DNA of 60,631 nucleotides from CAYSWK01 sp964434735 (GCA_964434735.1 CAYSWK010000003.1:1-60631); one strand, 5' to 3'. Shown: positions 15,161-24,344, counted from the stretch's first letter. Numbers and translations are program-made. The notes: generated by a model from the letters alone, not told the origin.

Positions 15161-16084
15161 TTATTCGTGTGCCATTCCAATTAAGTCTTCAAATGACGCG
15201 TATGAATGAGTTTTAAGCCATTGCTCCATTTCCTTTGCAATTTCCTTGAATGCGCCTTTTCCGCGGTAATAGCATGCGGTTCCGACTCCCAAAACAGATG
15301 CGCCAGCCATAATCATTTCAATTGCGTCCGTTCCAGTGGTAACTCCGCCGCACCCAAGAATGGGAATATCAACGGATTGGTAGACATCATACACGCACCT
15401 GATTGCAATGGGTTTCATCGCAGGGCCGCTTAAGCCTCCAAACTTAAAGGACAATACTGGTTTTCCACGTTCCGTGTCGATGACCATTCCGGGACCAAGC
15501 GTGTTTCCCATATCAATTGCTTGAGCGCCGCTTTCTTCTGCTGCCTTTGCCAACCCTCCGACTCCTTCGGATGAAGGGGATAATTTAATGATGAGTGGGA
15601 TATCAGTTTCCTTGACTATTTTTTCAGTAATTTCACGCGTTGCCGCAGGCGTTCCCTGGCCCGCCATTGTTCCGTATCCTGGCGTGTGAGGACAGGATAA
15701 AACTGCCTCGATTGCCGCAATCGAAAGGGTTCCAGATGAAACTGCAGAATTAACTTTTTTGGCAAGTTGTGCGAACTCGCCCGCGTCTTTTCCAACTATT
15801 GAAAGGATAAGTCCTTCTTTTTTGTTCCAACCTGAAAATTCTTTTATTCCTTCCTCAATACCAGGATTTGTGTACCCGACGGCGTTAAGGAACCCGTGCT
15901 CAGTTTGAACCATGATGGGCGTGTTATGCCCCGTACGCGGCTCAAGTGACAAAGATTTGGTAATAACGGCACCGGCGCCATGTGTGCATACGTCCTCAAG
16001 GCTTGAACGAGTTACGCCAAGGACGCCCGAGGCTAAAATAAGAGGATTTTTGAGTTTTGTCCCAAGAAAAGTTGTGGAGAGCAT
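15161..16084 (-). CDS. pyrD: Dihydroorotate dehydrogenase, class 1B catalytic subunit
   Basis: A 307-residue FMN enzyme that oxidises dihydroorotate to orotate in pyrimidine synthesis. Features are the N-terminal LKNPLILASGVLG, NAVGYTNPG, the active-site cysteine in LSCPHTPGYG, the Lys in IIKLSPS, GGLSGPAMKPIA and the FMN-phosphate GCGGVTTGTDA. Cys rather than Ser as base marks the class 1B form, which needs a PyrK partner; PyrK is encoded at 29398, not adjacent. The ATG at 16082-16084 follows a CTATTAAATC TATA box by about 25 nt; an upstream in-frame extension overlaps the next gene and is unlikely. Confidence 0.92.
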   Translation of the reverse strand: MLSTTFLGTKLKNPLILASGVLGVTRSSLEDVCTHGAGAVITKSLSLEPRTGHNTPIMVQTEHGFLNAVGYTNPGIEEGIKEFSGWNKKEGLILSIVGKDAGEFAQLAKKVNSAVSSGTLSIAAIEAVLSCPHTPGYGTMAGQGTPAATREITEKIVKETDIPLIIKLSPSSEGVGGLAKAAEESGAQAIDMGNTLGPGMVIDTERGKPVLSFKFGGLSGPAMKPIAIRCVYDVYQSVDIPILGCGGVTTGTDAIEMIMAGASVLGVGTACYYRGKGAFKEIAKEMEQWLKTHSYASFEDLIGMAHE

Positions 16085-16115
16085 GGACAAATTAGGAAAA
16101 AGGAGATTTAATAGG

Positions 16116-16716
16116 TTAGTGGACGGTTGCCGGACGAGGGGTAGGCGGAGTAGTTCGAGGTCTTGTATGTCCCTTTTGAGTTGGACCTTCTGCTGCCCTT
16201 GAGAAACTTGCACCTGCAAATAGATCATAATGCTGATCTACTCGAATTACGCGCGCTGCAGTTAATTGATTTATTCCAAGCACACCCTCTACCGCTTTTT
16301 GAATATCAGTGCCCGTTAGCTCTCCAAGCCTTGTATCANNNNNNNNNNACAGCATCAAAAATGGCCTGAAGATCAGATGCGTTAATCCTAAGAAAATAAA
16401 CATACGTATTTCCTTCATAGGTACATTCCGCAGAAAAACGATAATGAGACTGTTTGTGCGTTTCACTCGATTCAATTCGAAGTGTCGAATACGGGTTTTT
16501 ACTCGGGCCTTCGAACGCTTGTGTACTTACATATAATGCAAATTTATCATTACGCTTTACAAAAAATGATGCTTGACCGGGTAAATGAGGATTACTACTA
16601 CAATGAAGATCATGTCGTAATTTTTTCCCGTTAACTGATAAATAATTTGTTAAGGTCTGACATACGCCCGCAAGAAGCTGCGTAAATTCTGGAGTAAGAT
16701 TTTCTTGATCTGGCAT
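16116..16716 (-). CDS. Unknown protein, interrupted by assembly gap
   Basis: A reading frame from the ATG at 16714-16716 gives about 122 residues up to the N-run, and a second frame continues beyond it to a stop at 16116-16118 with about 73 residues. The frames differ only because the gap is drawn as 10 Ns; a true gap length one base shorter or two longer (mod 3) would join them. The first part looks like a small mixed alpha/beta domain (NDKFALYVSTQAFEG, HYRFSAECTYEGNTYVYFLRI). The end is a Pro/Thr/Arg-rich tail. Family not recognised. I infer a single gene. Confidence 0.55.
16339..16348. other. Assembly gap (10 N)
   Basis: Ten unknown bases inside the 16116-16716 gene. The true length is not known, and the frame change across it shows that 10 is probably not the real size. 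Confidence 0.95.
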
Positions 16717-16788
16717 GATATAACCCTCTCTCTGATAAAAGTATTACGCACTCCTAGTATTTAAACCTTTATTTTTCACTTTTTAACA

Positions 16789-18528
16789 CTATTTTGACGC
16801 TTTTCTTGACTGAAGCGAGAAAAGATGTGCAACTTCCTGCGACGTGGTAATTTCATGGATACTTTTATCCGAACGTAATTTGAGCATCCGAGGGAACCGA
16901 AGCGCGTAGCCTCTTCCTTCTTTTAAGCCGCACGTGTGCGTAGGGCTTTGGGTAATGTCATCATACGCAATCTCAATGACATAGGTTGGTTTTACCCATA
17001 CATCGGGCGTATTAGCTTCATTAAAATCCAGGTCTTTTGGTGGGGAATCCTGCTTCATTTCCTCAAGCATTTCCTTTAAGGTACGCATTTCCTCTTCGGT
17101 GTAACCTGAACCTATTTTTGCAAGAGTCTCAAGCCGGTTTGTATCTTCATTAAAAACTGCAACCAAAAGGCCGCCAAACTCAAATTCAACGCGCGCACCC
17201 TTACCCAGGAAATATCCTACAATAACACCGTCAATTGAATCGATTGCCTGGCCGTACCCTTTTTTGAGCTTTATCCAAGCGAATTTTCGCTTTCCTGCCG
17301 TGTACGGGGCATTCACATCCTTTGCCATGATCCCTTCTAGACCCTGTTTAATGCTTTCCTTAAAAATATCATCCAATTGTTTTTCAGAAACTACGTCTTC
17401 TTTTGGTGAAAGCTCAAATCCTTCAAACGGAAAGGTATGCTCAAGCTCAATTCTTCTCTCATGATATGGTTTTGAAGTATAATCTATTCCGTTTTTGTAA
17501 ATCAAATCAAAACAAAATACTTTTAGAGGAATTTCCTTTGACATATCCTTAACGCCATGCTTTCGTCTTCGATGCATCGTTTCTTGAAAAGACAAGTAAC
17601 GCTTCTGAGCTTCATTGTAACCCAATGCCTCGCCCTCAAAAATAATGTCCTTTGCCTTCAAACGTTTAAGGGATTCAACCAAATCGGGGAACATATGAGT
17701 CATGCGTTCAAGCTTGCGGGAATATAATTCAACTTCATTACCTTTCTTGTGGCACTGGACACGAAAACCGTCAAATTTCTTTTCCACGGAGCACGGGCCA
17801 AGGCGCTCGATGATTTCCTTTGGCGTGGCAAGCCGTTCGGCGAGTGCAGGTTGTAATGGCTTGAACGGCTGGACAGTGAAATGCTCTAGGTTCTTTTCGT
17901 TTTCCATAAAAAGCCGTGCAACATATCCCAAATCGGAACAATTATTGTATGCACGTTCTATGTACTCACGCATCGACTTGTCCCCGGCTTTCCAGAACGA
18001 CAAGGCATCGCAAATAGTCGGGTCACCGATTCCAAGGCGCAATGTTCCCGTAACAAACCTGACGATGTAGCGGGCCTCAAGTGCATTTGCGTTATTGAGA
18101 AGTTCGGTAAGCAGTTTTATCTTCAAGTCCTGGCTTCCCTTTCCTTGGGTTTTTGCAATTTTTACGAATGCCGCATGGATTGAAAGAACATCCATTTCCT
18201 GCGTTGAAAGGCTGTGTTGTTTTCGTTTTTCGATTAATGATTCAGCTACGAGCCCCAAATCCCCCAATTCCTTGTATTTCTTCTCAACTACCAAAGGGGA
18301 ATACCCCGATGCATTTGAAATTGCACGGATGGCAAACTGTTCCCCAAGGCCCAGGTCAATTCCTTCATAAGGAGGGGCAAGAATTCCTTGGAGGATATAA
18401 ATAAGTTTTTCAACGTCTTTGGGAGTTGATTCCTTGAGTAATTCACACAAGATAGAAGTCATCTCAAGGCGTCCTGCTTTATCTTCGATTTGCTTGAAGA
18501 TTTCTGCCACGCGTGAAAAAAGAAGCAT
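16789..18528 (-). CDS. lig: ATP-dependent DNA ligase
   Basis: A 579-residue replicative ligase of the archaeal LigB/eukaryotic Lig1 type that seals nicks between Okazaki fragments. Domains in order: helical DNA-binding domain (about 1-215), adenylation domain with active-site Lys in EKKFDGFRVQ (about 248-257), LYSRKLERMT motif Ia, IFEGEALGY motif III, and GLEGIMAKD motif IV. The OB domain follows with WIKLKKGY motif V. Length is typical. It has its own promoter region after the 16717-16788 gap and lies downstream of acyP/translin on the same strand. Confidence 0.95.
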   Translation of the reverse strand: MLLFSRVAEIFKQIEDKAGRLEMTSILCELLKESTPKDVEKLIYILQGILAPPYEGIDLGLGEQFAIRAISNASGYSPLVVEKKYKELGDLGLVAESLIEKRKQHSLSTQEMDVLSIHAAFVKIAKTQGKGSQDLKIKLLTELLNNANALEARYIVRFVTGTLRLGIGDPTICDALSFWKAGDKSMREYIERAYNNCSDLGYVARLFMENEKNLEHFTVQPFKPLQPALAERLATPKEIIERLGPCSVEKKFDGFRVQCHKKGNEVELYSRKLERMTHMFPDLVESLKRLKAKDIIFEGEALGYNEAQKRYLSFQETMHRRRKHGVKDMSKEIPLKVFCFDLIYKNGIDYTSKPYHERRIELEHTFPFEGFELSPKEDVVSEKQLDDIFKESIKQGLEGIMAKDVNAPYTAGKRKFAWIKLKKGYGQAIDSIDGVIVGYFLGKGARVEFEFGGLLVAVFNEDTNRLETLAKIGSGYTEEEMRTLKEMLEEMKQDSPPKDLDFNEANTPDVWVKPTYVIEIAYDDITQSPTHTCGLKEGRGYALRFPRMLKLRSDKSIHEITTSQEVAHLFSLQSRKASK

Positions 18529-18565
18529 AAAAAGGATAAGTATTGGATATTTTTATGGCTAGCGT

Positions 18566-18838
18566 TTAACGGATAACTTCAAACGTTGTGAAGACCTCGT
18601 TTCCCGAATAAGGTTTCACGTCAACCTTTTTCACAACTGCTGCCGTGGGACCTGCCTTGCACCATTTAATGAATTTCTCAACCGCAACGTCTTCGCCTTG
18701 AGCAACACATTCAACCGTGCCTTCAATGGTGTTTTTTATCCACCCGGTCACGCCAAGCTTTTGGGCTTCCTTCTGTGCGCCGCTTCTAAAAAAAACACCC
18801 TGAACGATCCCATGAATGGTAAGATGAATGGTTTTCAC
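18566..18838 (-). CDS. acyP: Acylphosphatase
   Basis: A 90-residue enzyme that hydrolyses carboxyl-phosphate bonds such as acetyl phosphate and carbamoyl phosphate. The catalytic Arg lies in GIVQGVFFR (about residue 18) and the catalytic Asn in GVTGWIKN (about 36). GTVECVAQG is the family strand. Length is standard. Its start overlaps the translin stop by 4 nt, so the two are translated together. Confidence 0.95.
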   Translation of the reverse strand: MKTIHLTIHGIVQGVFFRSGAQKEAQKLGVTGWIKNTIEGTVECVAQGEDVAVEKFIKWCKAGPTAAVVKKVDVKPYSGNEVFTTFEVIR

Positions 18839-19383
18839 AACAATTCCCCTCGTGCCTGCTCGATTTGTATTCGTGCAACGTCCTGCTTTCGCCTGAATTC
18901 AGGCAATACTGCATTACTGAAACGTAAAGGAAGCAATGCATCGTAAATGGCATCCATCAATTCAAAGTAATGCTCTGCCTTTTTGCGGTCCTTGTGGCGC
19001 AGCGCTTCATACATCTCACGTTTTAATTCACCAACCGAATCCAAAAGGCCGGTAAGGTATGGCCCTTCAGGAACACCCAAATCTTCATACGAAGGGATGG
19101 TTCCTTTTTCAACTGCTGAAAAAACTACTTGTGCTTCTACGAACTCCTGCAAAATATGATTAAATTGGTTGTCAAACCCTTTGAGTTTCTTAAGTTCGGC
19201 AAGCTCTTTTTTTGCATCACTCAAGTATTTCTTTGCATCATCCATTGACTTCCCATGGAGTGCCTTGATGGTGTTGGAACACAAACGGACAATTTCCCTT
19301 TGCTTTGCCATGACATGGTCGAATTCCTCTTCCTTTTTCATGAGGTTTTTTTCAATAATGGACATGCCTAAGTCAAGTTTCAT
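18835..19383 (-). CDS. Translin family protein
   Basis: A 182-residue, almost wholly helical protein of the translin superfamily. The segment LQEFVEAQVVFSAVEKG (about 86-102) and the GVPEGPYLTGLLDSVGELKREMYEAL stretch (in two helices) match translin/TRAX, including acidic residues used as RNase metal ligands in TRAX-like members. Archaeal homologues form octameric RNA-binding or RNase particles. ATGA overlap with acylphosphatase; divergent from the 19522 pseudokinase gene. Confidence 0.85.
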   Translation of the reverse strand: MKLDLGMSIIEKNLMKKEEEFDHVMAKQREIVRLCSNTIKALHGKSMDDAKKYLSDAKKELAELKKLKGFDNQFNHILQEFVEAQVVFSAVEKGTIPSYEDLGVPEGPYLTGLLDSVGELKREMYEALRHKDRKKAEHYFELMDAIYDALLPLRFSNAVLPEFRRKQDVARIQIEQARGELL

Positions 19384-19445
19384 AAGAAAATGAAGGTAGG
19401 AAGAAAATAAAAACGCCGGTTATGGATAAAATAATCATAACATGC

Positions 19446-19457
19446 CATTTATAAACA
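19446..19457 (+). promoter_or_regulatory. TATA box of the pseudokinase gene
   Basis: ATTTATAAACAC lies about 70 nt before the ATG at 19522, giving a predicted leader of about 45 nt. Confidence 0.45.
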
Positions 19458-19521
19458 CTTTGATTCTCAGTATACTTGTGATGGAAAGAAGAAAAATAGT
19501 TCGAAGACGAAGAGGATAGGA

Positions 19522-21510
19522 ATGACTCATGCAACACGAGCATCTCAGCGCGTTACGCACAACGTTATCGTACGACAAGCGGGAACGGCAGCACCGCTTA
19601 CGGAATCATCACGCATGATTGCGGGAAAATACACGGTTAGCGAACGACTTTCCAAAGGCACCGATGCTTCACGCCCAGATGTTGTTTACAAGGCAGAAAC
19701 ATTGGATGGACAAACAGTTGTCATTAGAGAGGTAAGCGGCGGCCAAGACACGACCGCACATCAAATCGCAGTACGTGAAATACAGGCTGCTCAAGTAATT
19801 GCAAACCCGCGTACGGCCACTTACCTTGAGAGAATCGATACAGAATATGGAGTCGTTCTCGTACGTACGTTTATCGAAGGAAAAGATTTGCGACAAGAAG
19901 GGATCATGATTCCTCAAAAAACAGTTCCGTTGTTCCTGCAGGCTTGCGACATCGTGTCTGATTATCATTCCAAGGGGATCGCCCTGGTCGACGGAAAGCC
20001 TGACCAGTTTATCCTTAAAACAGGAACGGACGAGGTATGGCTTTGTGAAACTGGCGGTGCCTCGCAATTTGTGACTACCACTCAATGCGGGGGAGTAACG
20101 ACCTACGCGCGCGCCGCAAGCCGTATCTATACTGCTCCTGAATCAGCATCCTTTGGACTTGCAACACCGCAATGCGACGTGTATTCGCTTGGATGCATTC
20201 TTGCATTCATGATTACCGGAAAGGATCCTGAATTTCTCAATGGAAAGGTTTCAAAATACTATATTGATGAAAACGTTCAAAACGTACAATTGCGCGAAAT
20301 CATCAGAAAGGCAACCCAACTTGATCCCGATAACAGGTACCAGACGGTTGCTGAATTGAAACGGGCAATTCAAAATGCCATGAGTATGATGGCTCAAACT
20401 ACAAAAGAAATTCATACGACTAGTGAGGGTCAACTACCTACAAATAAAAAACGATATGGATGGACTTCAATAGCATGCAGTATAGCCACAATATACTTAG
20501 ATGCAATAACCAAATATGATTTTGATCCATACGTGATCTTCTTAGGCGTACCTGCTACAATCGTTGCTGGAGTAGCGGGACTTTTGGAAGCACGAAAGGA
20601 AAGACAACTTGCACAAACGGCAACACCAAAAGCAATCGAGGTTGAACCTGCAGAAATCAAACAACTTGATCAGCAAGCGCTTGAAGCACGGCTTGCTAAC
20701 GAAAAAAATCCTGGAGTCCAGAAACAATTGCAACGGGAATTTATGGACCGGGAATTTGGAAGATTTATAGCCCCACAAACAAGTAAAGATTATACTCACT
20801 TGTTAAGAATACTTGAAACTAGAAAGGTAGAATTACTCGAACAAAATATTATAATCAATGAAGAAGTCATTGTTAAAATATACAAAAAATTAATCGATAA
20901 GTATGTACAAGAAGGCACGTTCCATGCATTATGTCAAATGGGTTCATATGGAAATTTACCACCAGTTGTTGCAGGAGCTATGAACAAACTCAAAGAAACG
21001 TTTGGATTTCATTTATTTAGAAAAGCTCCATACCAAATACGACAAATAGCGCATAATGCAGTTGCCCAAAGTTATCGAAATGCATTGAATAACAGTGTAA
21101 CTATAGATGCAGGATTATCGTATTTACAATACTCTCAAAACAAGGAGTATTGTAGGGAATATAGACGACAAATCCCAAAAGCACTTGTCATTGAAATGGG
21201 TTTGAAGGTTGTTGATCGTTTCAAAGATGACAAGAATGCACTTACGACAATATGCAAGGCTAAACTAATCCCTGAACAAGTCAAGCAAGCAGCACGTGAA
21301 AGACTTGATGAAATGGGCGTTACGGAATTACGGGCAATTGCAAAAGAAGTCGTAAGGGATATTGGTAGACGCGAACGTGCACAAATAATTGATATACGTG
21401 AATTAACTGATGAAGCGCCTGCCCAAGGTCAAAGCAGGGTGGACAAACTGCGCGCACAAAGTGCAGCACAAGAAACACCCGCAGTCAACCCTGCAAAAGC
21501 AAAAGAATGA
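19522..21510 (+). CDS. Membrane protein with Hanks-type pseudokinase domain
   Basis: A 662-residue protein. A Ser/Thr kinase fold spans residues about 35-290, followed by a hydrophobic region (about 312-350) and a cytoplasmic C-terminal region of about 310 residues of unknown fold. Key catalytic residues are changed. The VAIK lysine is Arg69 (VVIRE), HRDxKxxN is LVDGKPDQ with Asp157 kept but Asn replaced by Gln162, and DFG is ETG (176-178). Scaffold residues remain: APE (205-207) and DVYSLGCIL (219-227). I therefore expect little or no phosphotransfer and a regulatory or scaffold role. The tail is rich in Gln, Glu and Arg. Confidence 0.75.
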   Translation: MTHATRASQRVTHNVIVRQAGTAAPLTESSRMIAGKYTVSERLSKGTDASRPDVVYKAETLDGQTVVIREVSGGQDTTAHQIAVREIQAAQVIANPRTATYLERIDTEYGVVLVRTFIEGKDLRQEGIMIPQKTVPLFLQACDIVSDYHSKGIALVDGKPDQFILKTGTDEVWLCETGGASQFVTTTQCGGVTTYARAASRIYTAPESASFGLATPQCDVYSLGCILAFMITGKDPEFLNGKVSKYYIDENVQNVQLREIIRKATQLDPDNRYQTVAELKRAIQNAMSMMAQTTKEIHTTSEGQLPTNKKRYGWTSIACSIATIYLDAITKYDFDPYVIFLGVPATIVAGVAGLLEARKERQLAQTATPKAIEVEPAEIKQLDQQALEARLANEKNPGVQKQLQREFMDREFGRFIAPQTSKDYTHLLRILETRKVELLEQNIIINEEVIVKIYKKLIDKYVQEGTFHALCQMGSYGNLPPVVAGAMNKLKETFGFHLFRKAPYQIRQIAHNAVAQSYRNALNNSVTIDAGLSYLQYSQNKEYCREYRRQIPKALVIEMGLKVVDRFKDDKNALTTICKAKLIPEQVKQAARERLDEMGVTELRAIAKEVVRDIGRRERAQIIDIRELTDEAPAQGQSRVDKLRAQSAAQETPAVNPAKAKE

Positions 21511-21552
21511 ACGTTTGCCCTGGTTGCTAGAAAATAGCAATGGGAAGAAAGG

Positions 21553-21924
21553 TTATCCCAAAAACTTCACTTCAATGAATTCCTTGGCATTCTCAAAAAT
21601 CTTTTTATCAAGAGTCTCAAGTGTTGCAGAATACTTCTTTGCAAGAAAGACATAAGCTGCATCATAATAGGTGAGATCAAGGTTAAACGAAGTATCGTAC
21701 ATTGATTGTATATCATTCTGCTGAAGATAAAGTACGTTCCTCCAATTTGAAAGGATCGTAAGAAAAGAATCCGCTTCCTCCTTATTGATTTTTTTAAGAA
21801 GAACATGGTGTTTTCTAACGATATTCCCTACCTCATAAAATGAAAGATCGGTAATGAACGCATCATGATCCAACGTTTGATCAAGCATGTGAGCAAAAAA
21901 TGCAGAGGCATCATAGAGAATCAT
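21553..21924 (-). CDS. vapC: PIN-domain toxin, VapC family
   Basis: A 123-residue PIN nuclease. Asp5 (ILYDASAFF), a Glu in DLSFYEVGN, and Asp residues in LTYYDAAYVFLA (about 88) and ETLDKKIF (about 104) match the acidic quartet that binds metal. VapC toxins cleave tRNA or rRNA. The start overlaps the antitoxin stop by 4 nt (ATGA), the standard vapBC arrangement. All catalytic acids are present. Confidence 0.9.
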   Translation of the reverse strand: MILYDASAFFAHMLDQTLDHDAFITDLSFYEVGNIVRKHHVLLKKINKEEADSFLTILSNWRNVLYLQQNDIQSMYDTSFNLDLTYYDAAYVFLAKKYSATLETLDKKIFENAKEFIEVKFLG

Positions 21925-22148
21925 CGTGAATCCCTCATTTGACGAATATCAGAAACGATTGTCGATATCCCTATTTTCTTGACTGCCTTACTTGCGGTTT
22001 TAAGGGCGTTTGAAATGTGGTCCCTTTGCTTATGCTCAATTTCACTTACCAATGCAGACCTAACTAATTCTGAAAGATTAATGCCGAGGTTTTGTGCCTT
22101 TTTAAGAAGATCTTCCTCAACTCTAACATTAATGTTTGCATTTTTCAT
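21921..22148 (-). CDS. vapB: VapB-like antitoxin
   Basis: A 75-residue protein. The N-terminus (NANINVRVEEDLLKKAQNLG, then INLSELVRSALVSEIE) is a ribbon-helix-helix domain; the tail is the likely toxin-binding part. The ATG at 22146-22148 is chosen because further upstream the frame is only the antisense of the UMP kinase region. Such antitoxins repress their own operon through the RHH domain. Confidence 0.85.
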   Translation of the reverse strand: MKNANINVRVEEDLLKKAQNLGINLSELVRSALVSEIEHKQRDHISNALKTASKAVKKIGISTIVSDIRQMRDSR

Positions 22149-22272
22149 GTATAACATATTTGTAAGTACAGTTTTTAAACCAACATCATAACGAACGTAC
22201 CCCCTGAACACTCGAATTTCGCAGCTTGGAAAACCCTTATAAGCATTGATAACTACTAATTCTCTGGTTTCT

Positions 22273-22953
22273 ATGCACATCGTACTTTCAGTTGGCGGCG
22301 GAATGATTAATCCTTCAGGGGAGCCGGATTTGGAATTTTTAAAAGCGTTCTCAAAAATGGTTTCTGAATCAAAGCATACCTTTGGCATCGTAACAGGAGG
22401 CGGACGAACGGCACGCGCATACGCAAACGCAGCCAGAGCATTAGGTGCAAACGACTTCATGGCCGATGAAACGGCAATTATTTCAACACACCAAAATGCG
22501 GCATTACTTATTGCAGCTTTAGGAAAAGATGCATTCCCCAAAGTCTTAAGGGATTTTGACGATGCAAAAGTAGCAGCAAAACTTTCAAAAGTAGTTGTCA
22601 TGGGCGGAACGGTCCCAGGGATTACAACGGATACTGATTCGGTTCTATTAGCAGAAGCAACGAGTGCCGACCGTATGATCAATGTCAGCAACGTTGATGC
22701 GATTTATGATTCCAACCCACGGGAAAACCCCAAGGCAAAACGGTACACAACAATGAGCTACGATGAATTGATTTCACTTGCAGTAAAAAGTGATGCAAGA
22801 AAAGCAGGAACAAACTTCGTATTTGACTTATTGGCGTGTAAATTAATCGCACGAAGCAAGATTGAAACCCATTTTGTTTCAGGAAAAAATTTGGATGACT
22901 TGAAAAACGCGATTGAAGGAAAGAAGCATTCGGGGACCGTGGTAAAACAGTAA
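22273..22953 (+). CDS. pyrH: UMP kinase
   Basis: A 226-residue amino-acid-kinase-family enzyme converting UMP to UDP. It has the N-terminal VLSVGGGMINPSG, GIVTGGGRTARAYANAAR, VVVMGGTVPGITTDTDSVLLAE and the late NVDAIYDSNPRENPKAK of archaeal PyrH. The ATG at 22273 lies about 35 nt after CTTATAAGC, and nine upstream codons in frame look non-coding. Part of the pyrimidine pathway also represented by pyrD and pyrK in this window. Confidence 0.93.
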   Translation: MHIVLSVGGGMINPSGEPDLEFLKAFSKMVSESKHTFGIVTGGGRTARAYANAARALGANDFMADETAIISTHQNAALLIAALGKDAFPKVLRDFDDAKVAAKLSKVVVMGGTVPGITTDTDSVLLAEATSADRMINVSNVDAIYDSNPRENPKAKRYTTMSYDELISLAVKSDARKAGTNFVFDLLACKLIARSKIETHFVSGKNLDDLKNAIEGKKHSGTVVKQ

Positions 22954-22955
22954 AG

Positions 22956-23561
22956 TTAATTCTCATAACCCCGAGCCCGACCCCAATGCAAGCCAAACCC
23001 ATTTGTTGAAGTGAACCAACGACTACCTAAAATATCAAAAAACTGACCGCCTGGAACCCCTACATTCAAAAAAATATCAACAGGCATTTGAAAAAGGTTT
23101 GGAATAACAGATAATAATGCTTGCTTAAGATCCTCATCTTGGCGCATCCGTTCAAGCTGTTGAGGTGACGTTCCACAAATAATTATATCGACATCACTTG
23201 GACTCAGAAGCTTCCGCCTATCGCCCCTCATACGCTCAAACTGGGCAAGAAAACGAATATCATCAGGGGAAAGAAGGCTAAGGCGCCTTTGGTGCTCAAC
23301 GGGATCAATGCCTGGCTCCGGAAGCAATGCCTTAAGTCGCGCAACATCCTCAACAGTCCTAAAATACCCTTCAGCCAAAGAACCGCCAAGGTAAGTCCCT
23401 GCAGGCAAGCCATGACGACCATATTCCATAAAATGGGCAACAACATAGGGAACACCACGAAGGCAATCCTTTGGAACTCCGTTTTCCTCAAAAAGTTTAG
23501 GGTGCAAACGTGGTGGAGAAATGCGTTTGCAGGATTCAAGAGTAGGAACGCGCGTGAGCAT
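22956..23561 (-). CDS. Nucleotidyltransferase-fold protein, unknown role
   Basis: A 201-residue protein. GTYLGGSLAEGYFR (about 57-70) and SDVDIIICG (about 121-129) look like the GS and DxD motifs of the minimal nucleotidyltransferase (Pol beta-like) fold. However, about 50 residues lie between them, much more than in MNT antitoxins, and a charged helix fills this space. Only one clear DxD is present. It could transfer nucleotides to a partner or be a divergent relic. Convergent with pyrH (2-nt gap). Confidence 0.5.
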   Translation of the reverse strand: MLTRVPTLESCKRISPPRLHPKLFEENGVPKDCLRGVPYVVAHFMEYGRHGLPAGTYLGGSLAEGYFRTVEDVARLKALLPEPGIDPVEHQRRLSLLSPDDIRFLAQFERMRGDRRKLLSPSDVDIIICGTSPQQLERMRQDEDLKQALLSVIPNLFQMPVDIFLNVGVPGGQFFDILGSRWFTSTNGFGLHWGRARGYEN

Positions 23562-23598
23562 ATGTATAAATTATGGTAAAAAGTGTTTAAAAAGGATA

Positions 23599-23910
23599 CT
23601 ATTTCTTCAATTTCCCAACGAGCCATTTTTCATACGCGGCATTGGCGTTTGCCTTGAATGAAACAATGCAAGGGATATTGTAAGGATGCACCGCGGCAAC
23701 CTCTTTTTCAAGCTCTTTAAGTTTTTTAGTGTCTGTCTTTGCAACCAAAACTTCCTCTTTCCCCGAGGCCGTACCTTCATGAGTCAGGTAGATGCTGTCA
23801 ATAGGGAATATGTTTGCGCAGGCAATAAGTTTTTTCTTCAAAAGATGTGTCGCAACAAGTTGTGCAGTCCGCTTATTTGGATTTGTAATATAAACAACAG
23901 TAATTGCCAT
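23599..23910 (-). CDS. cutA: CutA1 divalent ion tolerance protein
   Basis: A 103-residue PII-like trimeric protein. Family features are VVYITNPNKRTAQLVATHLL, LIACANIFPIDSIYL, and the late VHPYNIPCIVSF. CutA1 has been linked to metal tolerance, but the mechanism remains unclear. The ATG at 23908-23910 gives the usual N-terminus; an upstream extension reads as non-coding. It lies downstream of DUF35-thiolase on the same strand. Confidence 0.93.
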   Translation of the reverse strand: MAITVVYITNPNKRTAQLVATHLLKKKLIACANIFPIDSIYLTHEGTASGKEEVLVAKTDTKKLKELEKEVAAVHPYNIPCIVSFKANANAAYEKWLVGKLKK

Positions 23911-23941
23911 AAAAAGGAAAACAAGGAGAAAGTTAAAAAGG

Positions 23942-24343
23942 CTACTTAAGCTGCCTGAACTTGTACCCGTAATGGATAAGGCCTTCAGGATCATCCTTCT
24001 GGACGATACGGAACACCGTTTCAACAGGCATGCCGATTTTCATTTCTGAAATCCGTGCATCGACCATTTGTGCCGTAATCTTGGGGCCTTCCTCAAGCTC
24101 AACGATTGCCAGGACATATGGCGTCTGGTCGGCAAATCCAGTTGGACCTGACGATATTTCAGTGAACGAATAGACTTTTCCCTTGCCCTTAAAGGTTAAA
24201 GGTTCAAGCTTGCCTTTTCGTCTACAGGTTGGGCACACGTTCCTTTTGGGAAAATAATTTGCCTTGCAGGTTGAGCAGTGCACGCCTTCCAAACGGTACC
24301 GTTCGGACATCTTTCGCCATTGCAATGAAAATGAACTTCTCAT
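23942..24343 (-). CDS. DUF35 OB-fold/zinc-ribbon thiolase partner
   Basis: A 133-residue protein. A helical N-terminus leads to a rubredoxin-like zinc ribbon, HCSTC...VCPTC (about 22-40), and then an OB domain (GKGKVYSFTEI, YVLAIVELEEG). In archaea this protein bridges acetoacetyl-CoA thiolase and HMG-CoA synthase, channelling the intermediate in mevalonate synthesis. It starts just past the thiolase stop, confirming the pairing. HMG-CoA synthase is not in this window, although it is often next to this pair. Confidence 0.88.
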   Translation of the reverse strand: MRSSFSLQWRKMSERYRLEGVHCSTCKANYFPKRNVCPTCRRKGKLEPLTFKGKGKVYSFTEISSGPTGFADQTPYVLAIVELEEGPKITAQMVDARISEMKIGMPVETVFRIVQKDDPEGLIHYGYKFRQLK

Positions 24344-24344
24344 A

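Noticed and set aside
16116..16475. Two separate genes on the two sides of the N-run
   Set aside because: The frames abut at the gap, compositions agree, and the segment of the second frame upstream of the gap reads as nonsense; one gene with a gap of wrong length is simpler.
22149..22691. Long minus-strand extension of the VapB antitoxin reading frame
   Set aside because: It is antisense to the well-supported UMP kinase gene and the VapB domain begins at the ATG at 22148.
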